Positions 55,736-64,000 of a stretch of 64,000 bases of DNA are shown piece by piece. The notes beneath the pieces were generated by a model that did not search any database, had not been told where the DNA came from, and saw only the letters and a list, made by a program, of their open reading frames with translations. Position 1 is the stretch's first letter. Each line of letters starts with the position of its first letter. A program made the translations under genes and the position numbers. The DNA is from Arctopsyche grandis (taxonomy: Eukaryota; Arthropoda; Insecta; Trichoptera; Hydropsychidae), in NCBI RefSeq assembly GCF_051622035.1, contig NC_135361.1:6205001-6269000 (forward strand). Direction: 5' to 3'.

Positions 55736-55915
55736 TTCTAATATATAATTTGGAAAGAGACTTTGTATGTATGTATGTATGTATGTATCCTTTGTTCGTC
55801 GTCCGTAGATCGGTGACGTCATCGAACACGTGATTCGATTTATTTTTTTTCGATTCATAGGCGCCGATTTGATTTTTTTCGATTCAATGGATTCACCCCC
55901 GCGGGGGCGCGAGGG
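55736..55915 (+). mobile_element. Helitron 5' part
   Basis: TCTAATATATAATTTGGAAAG, then (TATG)n, GATTCATAGGCGCCGATTTG and a CCCCCGCGGGGGCGCG block, as in 41282-41440. No 3' end is seen. Confidence 0.5.
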
Positions 55916-56306
55916 GTGAATGGCATGTGCGTTATAAATATTTCAAAAAATGTTATAAATTTTGCGATAATCGAAAAACCAGGACTGTCGAGTCAGAGTC
56001 GGAGTCGTAAAAAAATCAACCGATTCCGACTTCTTTTTATTCATTTATTTATTACAGTACAACAAGTAGATATGTGTCAACTATTTTATCCAGTAATAAA
56101 TTGAAATTTAATAATGTCTTTATAAATATCATGAATGCAAATTATGTACATTATAAATGAAATCGTTTAATTGCACGTATTTAGATGTGTTTATATACTT
56201 TTTTTCATTTTTACTTTTTATTAAATTGATTTGTTTGTCTATGAAATTCATACACATACCCTATTAGTGTACTTATTCAATAAGTTGGAAAACATGCCAA
56301 TTTTTT
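55916..56306. other. AT-rich, no feature
   Basis: No gene or recognised repeat, apart from a GAGTCAGAGTCGGAGTCG run near 55992. Confidence 0.35.
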
Positions 56307-56862
56307 GTGATATTTACTTTTTCCGTGATGCTGACTCCGTTTGGAATTCTCCTACTCCACAACTCCGACTCTGATTCCACAGCCCTATTTAACACACTAT
56401 CACACATACATATTTTTTATGACTTAGTACATAAAATTCAAACATTATTAGTAGCACATACATATGTACGTATATACTATCTTCATATTTGATAACATGA
56501 GAATTATCACCTACGGAAGAGACTCATTTATGGATTTTTCAAAGCAGCTAGTCCTCTTTAGAGTTTTAAAGTATCTCGAGTATTTTGACTTTATCTACAT
56601 AGATGAAGTTTTTTGAGCATGCGAAAATTCAAACTCGAAATTTTGGCGGATTCGAACTCGGAATCGATCACTGATCACGTATTCATGTTCTAGAATAAGA
56701 GTGTGCGTGTCTGTGTATTTTGGGGATATTTTGAATACCGTTAGTCCTATCGAAATTAAACTTAGTATCGGTTTCTGAAATGCTCAAATTTTTAAGTTGA
56801 CAAAAAACGAAACATTAATACACAAAAATTCTCATAAATCGTCATGTTTTCAGATTATGTGA
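56307..56862. repeat. Segmental-duplication flank (unit B)
   Basis: Matches 46723-47107 and, after a 50-bp stretch missing from unit A, 47985-48115. The copy resumes at 59691 after the TIR element, so it shows the pre-insertion sequence for both the hAT in A and the TIR element in B. Confidence 0.65.
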
Positions 56863-59690
56863 TGGTCCGTACGCACCAAACCAACGACGATTTTGGGCCA
56901 ACTTTTAAAACCAGTAGCGTACAAAATATCGAAATAAAAATTAAATAAAAAAATTGAAATTAAATATCAAAATTAAGCTAACGAGCGAGATTGAGCTAAA
57001 ATTAGATCATCGTTGATGTTTTGAATTACAACAATGTTTTGAATTACGACAAAACGCATTACAACCAGAGAAATATTATAATTACGAGCGAAAAAAACCT
57101 TGTTATTGTTTCTTATAAGTCGTCACGATACACTACTGTGTTTCCCCCTTCGGAAATATTTAACCAACGAAGATTTTGGGCCAACTTTTAAAACCAGTAG
57201 CGTACAAAATATCGAAATAAAAATTAAATAAAAAAATTGAAATTAAATATCAAAATTAAGCTAACGAGCGAGATTGAGCTAAAATTAGATCATCGTTGAT
57301 GTTTTGAATTACAACAATGTTTTGAATTACGACAAAACGCATTACAACCAGATAAATATTATAATTACGAGCGAAAAAAACCTTGTTATTGTTTCTTATA
57401 AGTCGTCACGATACACTACTGTGTTTCCCCCTTCGGAAATATTTAACCAACGAAGATTTTGGGCCAACTTTTAAAACCAGTAGCGTACAAAATATCGAAA
57501 TAAAAATGAAATAAAAAAAATTTAAATTAAATATCAAAATTAAGCTAACGAGCGAGATTGAGCTAAAATTAGATCATCGTTGATGTTTTGAATTACAACA
57601 ATGTTTTGAATTACGACGATATTTTTTTTATTTTTTATTTATTTATTTAACATATTAGCCACAGTGACATTACAGAGATCTCCAACGCGTCGCTGTGGCC
57701 GGTCATTCAGTAATAATAACATGATAACAGTAATAATAACTTATAATAATAACAATATTAACACAACATCATTAAAATCATAAAATCATAAAAAAAAGAA
57801 AAAACATAGATAAAGTAATAACAATCATTAATATTTATAATAGGCAAAATCAACCACTGGCATTCCTCAACAACCACTCAACCAGATTAGTATATTTTAT
57901 ATTGAAGAGGTCAATTTCACCAGAAATCCTGTTAAGCAGATATATCGCTCTAGATATAGGAGCCGTTGACAACATATTTGTGCGAGCCACAGGAGGAACA
58001 AACAAATCACGATTTCTCAAGTCCCTGAATTTACAAGGTGCATTAAACCTAAATTCCTTTAGAACCTGACGATTGTGTATTATCCCATTCAACAGCTTAA
58101 AAAAGTGTCTTCCCAGTAACATATTCCGACGAGACTCCAATGAGTTGAAACCTAACGCCCCTAATAGGAATGCACTAGGATATAGCCAAGGATAATAACC
58201 ACACTGTTTCAAATAAAGATATCTGAGAAACCGTTTTTGGATTCTCTCAATCTTCAATGAATGAGTTATATGGGTAGGATTCCATATAATAGAAGAAAAT
58301 TCTAGAATACTACGTACTAAAGATTCATAAAGAATTTTAAGCACCAACGTACTCTGGAAAGGTTTGCTAACTCTTAGTAAGAATCCCAGCATTTTTGTTG
58401 CACGCAAACAAATATTGTCTATGTGTCGTTTAAATTGAAAATTATTCGAGAACAAGACCCCCAAATCACAATATTCATCTACAAACTTTAATTCAACACC
58501 ACTTAGGCGATATGGATAAATCAAGCGATTTGAAGATCTTGTCACATTGAGAACACAGCATTTTTGAATGCTAAAAAATAATTTATTATCGACAGACCAA
58601 CTTGACAGCGCATCTAAGTCCAATTGGAGAAGGGCTGCGTCACTATGAGACTTAACTGTCTTAAAAAGCTTAAGGTCATCGGCGAATAAAAGATAGTCTG
58701 AATACTTAATTATTTTTGAGATGTCATTGATGTAAATTAAAAAGAATCATGCACAGAGTCGTCAAGCCAGGTTTCCGTTAGTACCAGGATGTCAGCACAT
58801 TGAATAGCCGAGTTAGAACCTAATTCATCCAGTTTAGATTTAAGGCCTCGTACATTTTGATAGAAAATGCTTATATTATGCATTACAACCAGAGAAATAT
58901 TATAATTACGAGCGAAAAAACCCTTGTTATTGTTTCTTATAAGTCGTCACGATACACCAATGTGTTTCGCCGTCGATGAAATATTTAACAAAAAAAATGT
59001 CGGTGATTTGTCAAAGGGTTTTTTTTTCTTTCGTCGAAATAAAATTAATAATCACACATTATCCGATAAATTTTACCTCTGAGATGGATTTAATTATTTG
59101 ATTTATTTCGACGAGAGAAACAATTGAAGACATTATCCGATAAAATTTACCTCTGAAATGATTTAATTAATTGATTTATTACGACGAGAGAAACAATTGA
59201 AGACAAAAAAATTTCCTTTGATAAAACCGACAACGTCTCGGGTTGAAAACAATAACTCGGTCACCTATACTAACACATGATATATGCTCAGTAACAGCGC
59301 ATTACGGGGAAGTAAAAATAATAATTCTTTGATTTTTTTTTCGAACTTAGTGCGTATCTACGTAAGTCAAAACATCTTCGACAAACAAAAGTCGAGGATT
59401 ATCTGTATGTGATTGTTGATGATCTAATTTTAGGTCAATCTCGAAAATTTATTTAAATTGGGCATGTTCTGTTTTAACTTTCAATATTTTATTTTAATTT
59501 TAATATATTGATTATAATTTTATTTTGATATTTGAATTTAATTTTAATATAATAATAATATTTTTAATTTTGATATTTAATTTCAATTTTTAAATTTAAT
59601 TTTTATTTCGATATTTTGTACGCTACTGGTTTAATCCTGCTGGTTAAATCGTTGGACCAAATTCGTCGTTGGTTTGGTCCGTACGCAGCA
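56863..59690. mobile_element. TIR element made of ~285-bp tandem units
   Basis: Ends CGTACGCACCAAACCAACGACG and inverted CGTCGTTGGTTTGG/TCCGTACG, with about 110-bp arms both containing ACCAGTAGCGTACAAAATATC. A TGA on both sides (56860-56862, 59691-59693) is a likely 3-bp duplication, supported by the unit-A sequence, which is uninterrupted here. Three head-to-tail units begin near 56881, 57166 and 57449. A second duplicated block (CATTATCCGATAAA, GAGAGAAACAATTGAAGAC) lies at 59058-59210. No transposase, so it is non-autonomous. Confidence 0.75.
57618..58880 (-). mobile_element. LINE inserted in the third tandem unit
   Basis: The minus-strand frame 58623-57850 (257 residues) is the C-terminal part of a jockey/CR1-like reverse transcriptase: WSVDNKLFFSIQKCCVLNVT, CDLGVLFSNNFQFKRHI, LVRSILEFSSIIWNP, IERIQKRFLRYLY. 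The 3' UTR and an (AAAT)n tail reach 57620. The left flank of the insertion ends GAATTACGAC and the right flank resumes GCATTACAACC, as in intact units. It is 5'-truncated, but the kept frame is open. Confidence 0.8.
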
Positions 59691-59928
59691 TGAGAATAAC
59701 GATTTGATAATCTAATAAGTTAAATCCAATTTAACAAAAGTTAAAATCTTTTGTAGTTTCCAACTTTTTTGATTTTTATAATTTTAAAATTATGTTATTT
59801 CTATATTTTTTTTACATAAAAATCTATGGGTAACCATAAAAGGTACCCATAGATTTTGAAATGGGTAAAAAAAAGATATGGATAACCTGAAAAGACAGAA
59901 ATTTCCAAGGGACAAAAATCATTGGTAT

Positions 59929-60429
59929 TGTTGCGTAGGGGTGGGTGGAGGATCCAAGTAAAAGGCCAAAGTCGTGTCACAGCATTTATTGATGATTAAG
60001 GAGATACACACACTGGCAGTGCTCAGTCCAGAATGTCTTGATATCGCCTAAATCTCACCTCATAAGGGATAGGTCTCTCAGGACATCTTCAAATTCGGAT
60101 TTGTTTACCTATTGTTATGGTCACGTACTCGGATATGCATTCCCACAAAACTCAGACCCACGGTATCGGTCACTTCTGAATTGGTGAGCATGAACATGAG
60201 CACGTGCGTATCATCTGACAGAAGAGTGCATGCATCGAAATAAAAAGTCGTGGCGAGCTGCTAGCACGTCCCCAAGCGAATGCGCGCGCACGCATGGCTA
60301 AGCGGCGAGTGGCGTTCCCCGCTTCCCCCTCCCCTCTCTCGGCCCACCATACGAGATACGAGAGGGGAACGTTGGGGACGGGTGAGGTAGCGACCGGCGG
60401 GCTAAGGAGTGGGGGTCACTACGCTTACA
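59929..60429 (-). mobile_element. Solo LTR, family 1 (long form)
   Basis: TGTTGCGTAGGGGTGGGTGG start with the family blocks (GGATCC, GGCCAAAGTCG, CAGCATTTATTG). The right end is tentatively CTACGCTTACA at 60429. The second half (60250-60420) is G+C-rich and differs from other copies. GTAT precedes it; no matching copy follows. Confidence 0.55.
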
Positions 60430-60499
60430 CTAGTACCACGCACACTAGTACCACGCACTAACACAATCACACCGGTGTCGAAACGTAGCCCATTGCGTA

Positions 60500-61265
60500 T
60501 TGAAGCATACGGGACATTTAAGTGCTACATAAATAAAACATGGAAAAGTAGGTAGGTAATAGTTTATTTTAAAAAATTAGTCTTTTTTAGCCCAATCGTA
60601 TTTTAACGATGATTTAAATTTTTTAATTAAATCATTTTCCTCTTTTACATGATGATAAAATTGGGCGCAAGTCATTTTAAAATTATACTTGCAAACCAAA
60701 ATTGCCTCTGTCTCAACTGCCAGCTTATTTCTTTCATCCGACCATTGTGTTGACATCGGGGAAAATATTCTCTCCACATTGGCATTGTGGGCTGGAATGG
60801 CAAATATATACTCACATAGTTTTATTAAATATGACTTCTGTTCAATATGCTTGATATCTCTAAAAAACTTCAGCCATTTCTCTTCCATACTCAATTTCAG
60901 CGTTGTCTCCCAGTTTTCGTTGGAATTATTTTTGTTTAAATAATCTTTTAAATATACGAACTGGTTGAAAAGAAGCTCATTGTTTCCAACATCGATGTTC
61001 CTTACTTGCAAATATTCAACGGTTCGTTCTATTTCCCCCCATTCAGGAACTTGCTTGAGAGTCATCCAATCGAAAGCATTAAATTTGTTGAATGATTGGG
61101 ACCACTTATCAATGTATTCCACAGCAGTGTTAAAGAAATCGACAGTCTGTTTTTGGAGGAAAGTTTAGGGAGAAAACGGGACAAATACGGGACAAATTGT
61201 AATACGGGACCGAGAAGTGAAATACGGGACATGTCCCGTATATACGGAACGTATGGCAACCCTAC
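60500..61265 (-). mobile_element. hAT remnant with transposase C-terminus
   Basis: The minus-strand frame 61122-60577 encodes LCEYIFAIPAHNANVERIFS and STQWSDERNKLAVETEAILV, the hAT dimerisation domain. The right side starts (minus strand) TAGGGTTGCCATACG followed by several ATACGGGACA/GTCCCGTAT repeats; an ATACGGGACA lies at the left near 60507. The N-terminal two-thirds of the transposase is missing. Confidence 0.7.
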
Positions 61266-61569
61266 CTATAATGGAACCAAATTCTGAGACGTTGAACTAA
61301 GACGTTATTGGTCATTAACGAGCGTCCCATTTTTTTTGTGGCTCGAGTCTACCATTATGCGTGGTTTATATAACAGAAAACATATATTAGTCGATCCGAT
61401 GTAGCGTGAGACTTAGAGAACCGAGCATGTTGTCGCATTCGTGCAATGTGTTGTAACATTGAAAGGACGTAAATAATTTCTTTATTTTTTTTTTAATTAT
61501 TTCGTATGTAACTATATATGTAATATTGTTACAATATAATTCAATGCAAGGTCTTTAATAATATTACTG

Positions 61570-61677
61570 TACATGCGAAATATTGTACTAACGAGAACTT
61601 GAGTCCCAGTTGTTTCATGATCGAGATTTTAGTGACTTGCGCAAAATCGCTTTTTGCGGAATAATCCATTTACAGTA
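61570..61677. repeat. Palindromic repeat family P (copy 5), half
   Basis: GCGAAATATTGTACTAACG, TGATCGAGATTTTAGTGAC and CTTTTTGCGGAATAATCC match the right half of 42700-42912. Confidence 0.6.
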
Positions 61678-61787
61678 AGGCCCCAAACGCACTTCCGATT
61701 TTCTTTCGCGTGATCATTTTTTCACGCGACAGAAACTATCGCACAAAAATATTACGGTGCACGCACTTGTAACTAAACAATCGCAAA

Positions 61788-62050
61788 CAGAGAAGTGTTA
61801 TACAATAGAAGTGCCTTTTTGAACAAATGCCCTGTGTCAAACGCGTTCACAGTACAATAATTAGTAATAATAGTTGTCTCTGTCACGCTCGTAAGCGTGT
61901 CCGCGCGCGAGAAAGAGTCAGAACATCGTGTCTACGCGCCAGCTTTTAATTAACAGACCTTTTTTCACGAACGGAGTGTGGCTGCAGCCACACCGCAACT
62001 GTTGACACTTCTGATGCCTTAGGGCACTTCTATTGTATAACACTTCTCTG
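61788..62050. mobile_element. TIR MITE, 263 bp
   Basis: The 28-bp ends CAGAGAAGTGTTATACAATA(GAAGTGCC) are perfect inverted repeats. Flanks TCGCAAA (61781-61787) and TCGCAAC (from 62052) form a near-duplication of 7 bp, suggesting a hAT-like element. Confidence 0.7.
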
Positions 62051-62324
62051 GTCGCAACTTTATCATTTTACAGAAACACGTTGTGCTGTGGCTTATTAGT
62101 CAGAGGCTTCTTAAGGGACTATTTCATAAAATTCATCTCGATTTGATATAGCATACCAAGAAATTTTTCAAATCAATGGTTCGACTAAGCTGCAGCAAAT
62201 GCGCGCAGGTTTATATGACGTATTTTATTTTGTGACAATCACGTTGTCGTAGTGTCCAGTTGAATCTTTTTAGTAGCTGCGAAAACTTTTTTGGTTGCAT
62301 GTGCATGCGGTCGTACTTAAGTAT

Positions 62325-62666
62325 TGTTGCGTAGGGGTGGGTGGAGGATCCAAAATGAAAGGCCAAAGTCGTTTCACAGCATTTATTGGGTAATTAAGGA
62401 GATCCTTTATCATCCTTTCGGAATGACCTGATATGCCTGAAGTACCTGCTTATAAAGGGCAGGTCGCTCATTGCATCTTCCACGTCCGTTTACTTTTAAG
62501 TGAGTACCACGCTCTCGCGGTCTCACGCTCTCAGGGTTCTAGGAACTACCGGAGATGCCACTTGGCCTAATCCAGGGGTCTCTTTTGTCCACTTCCGAAT
62601 GCACTTTAGGCGGCGTATAGTCTCCAAATGCAATTAAAACGGCAGCTCTTTTTTGCCTACGCTACA
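62325..62666 (-). mobile_element. Solo LTR, family 1
   Basis: TGTTGCGTAGGGG start and CCTACGCTACA end, flanked by GTAT and CTAT (3 of 4 match). Shares the family's GGCCAAAGTCG, CAGCATTTATT and CTTATAAAGG blocks. No internal region. Confidence 0.65.
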
Positions 62667-62727
62667 CTATGTTCTATTTTTGCGACTAAGTGAATTGCGC
62701 GTCAAAAAATCGCTAGTGCTTTTGGGG

Positions 62728-63204
62728 TAGGGCTGCCAGATTTATTGATATCCAAACCGGAACATTTTAATTGAATTTTCCCTCCCCTCCCCCAGGGCAC
62801 AGATATTACAAGGATGATAAAAAACTTTGTAAAAAGCGTAAACTTAACAAATTACATTTCATATCCTTCCTTTTATAAACCAGTATTTCCTTTATTTTTT
62901 CCAGTTTATTTAGTTTATTTTAATATTAAATGAATTTACATATTGCCAAAGAAGTTTGAAAAAAAAATTGATATTCTCAATCACGCTTTTCTTGCTATTT
63001 TAACCATCGATATAGATCTACGATTTGTACTTTTTTTTTCAGTTTCATAACTGTGAGGGGTCGATATTTGTGAACAATGAAAGGTCAATAAGCAGCCATC
63101 GAATACCGGGACATTTCGCTGTCCCGATAGGTCCCTTCGGGACGCCGGGACAACAGGCGTGAAACAGAGACAAACCCGGAATATTGGAAAGTCTGGCAGC
63201 CCTA
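62728..63204. mobile_element. hAT MITE, 477 bp
   Basis: TAGGGCTGCCAGA start and TCTGGCAGCCCTA end with flanks TTTTGGGG (62720-62727) and GTTTGGGG (63205-63212), a 7/8 duplication. The interior has CGGGACA-type repeats like the hAT remnant at 60500-61265, so it is probably a deletion derivative of a related element. Confidence 0.75.
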
Positions 63205-63227
63205 GTTTGGGGCCTTAAAGTCGGGTC

Positions 63228-63380
63228 TACCTCACGGGACCGAAAGTGAAACGCCCGAAAACGCAAATATCGGAAGGCAAAGATCGAAAGATAAAAAAAG
63301 GGTCTCTCCCCCCGTCATACATACTCACTTAATTTGCGCGAGCAGGTTTTTTCTCCCGTATTCTGCGCGCGCACATTAAA
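63228..63380. repeat. Single arm of foldback element M
   Basis: GGGTCTACCTCACGGG, GAAACGCCCGAAAACGC, AATATCGGAAGGCAAAG and ACTCACTTAATTTGCGCGAG match an arm of 27177-27564. The second arm is absent. Confidence 0.65.
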
Positions 63381-63549
63381 CAAGGCTGTATGACAAAAAG
63401 AGAGATAATTTCACTGCATGCCACTCATATATATTATATGTTTTAATATTATGTATTAGATGTATTATGAACATTTATAAGGATTGTAAATAGGTTTTTG
63501 AGCTATTTTTCCTATTACGCTTTAGATTAACATTAGAATAATATAATAC

Positions 63550-63933
63550 TGTTGCGTAGGGGTGGGTGGAGGATCCAAGTAAAAGGCCAACAGTCGTATC
63601 ACAGCATTTATTGATGATTCAGGAGTTACACGCACTGTCCCTGCTCAGTCCAGAATGACCTGATATCGCCTACGTACCGCCTTATAAAGGTTAGATCTCT
63701 CAGGACGCCTAATCTGTTTACCTGTTGTATAGTCACGTATTCGGATATGTGTTTCCACGACATTGGGTCTCCCGTACCGATTCTGAGAAATAACTAATAA
63801 CGGTCATTGTTTAGCCTAAATGCACTTAGAGTCCAGATATAATCTTTGGAAGTAAGTGCATGCATTTAGTTAATCCGATAACAGATATCCGTTGGTCTAA
63901 GTGCAATTCGCTCAATCCGCGGCGTACGTAACA
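63550..63933 (-). mobile_element. Solo LTR, family 1, with ATAC duplication
   Basis: TGTTGCGTAGGGG start and CGTACGTAACA end, flanked by a perfect ATAC duplication (63546-63549, 63934-63937). It is the cleanest copy of the family (384 bp), with minus-strand TATA and AATAAA. No internal region. Confidence 0.85.
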
Positions 63934-64000
63934 ATACTGTGATTACAACCAAATTAAATTAAAATTGTAAAATAGAAAATGATCAGTAGATCAGTAGCTA

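Overview
This is animal nuclear DNA, almost certainly from an insect. Protein-coding genes are split by short GT-AG introns. The recognisable host proteins are a moody/Tre1-type GPCR, a ZAD-C2H2 zinc-finger protein, ATP synthase subunit d, a DDX5/DDX17 (Rm62) helicase, a tektin-1-like protein, serine palmitoyltransferase subunit 1 and gamma-glutamyl hydrolases. The spaces between them are packed with insect-type transposons: piggyBac, hAT, Tc1/mariner, PIF/Harbinger-like MITEs, Helitrons, tRNA-derived SINEs, LINE tails and solo LTRs. A moth-like lineage is plausible, but the order cannot be fixed from sequence alone.

Layout. 0.9-1.6 kb: last two visible exons of a GPCR (+). 2.0-4.3 kb: repeats (two solo LTRs, a LINE 3' end). 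4.5-9.7 kb: ZAD plus 13-finger C2H2 gene (+) with a piggyBac-rich intron. 10.9-11.8 kb: large foldback element. 12.0-13.2 kb: ATP synthase d (+), convergent with the Rm62/DDX5-like helicase (-, 13.8-22.7 kb), whose start codon appears to be split by an intron. 23.0-29.2 kb: a stack of nested transposons. A palindromic element holds two hAT elements; one of these holds a young LTR element without pol, the other holds two foldbacks. 29.4-31.0 kb: a whole-looking Tc1-like transposon with a probable 70-bp intron. 31.3-33.0 kb: tektin-1-like gene (+), convergent with SPTLC1 (-, 33.7-40.3 kb). 40.4-42.9 kb: palindromic MITEs and Helitrons, one carrying a minisatellite. 43.1-46.6 kb and 49.9-51.3 kb: two gamma-glutamyl hydrolase genes in tandem. 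A broken third copy at 54.3-55.7 kb came from a segmental duplication of the first. 56.9-59.7 kb: a terminal-inverted-repeat element built of ~285-bp tandem units and hit by a LINE. 59.9-64 kb: solo LTRs, a hAT remnant and MITEs.

The genes are unrelated housekeeping and tissue genes and do not form one pathway, apart from the hydrolase cluster, which is a local duplication. I found no new multi-gene system. The most unusual content is the transposon stack, an LTR element with five tandem copies of its primer-binding-site motif, the satellite-like TIR element, the intron-bearing Tc1 transposase, the GC-AG tektin intron and the split helicase start codon.
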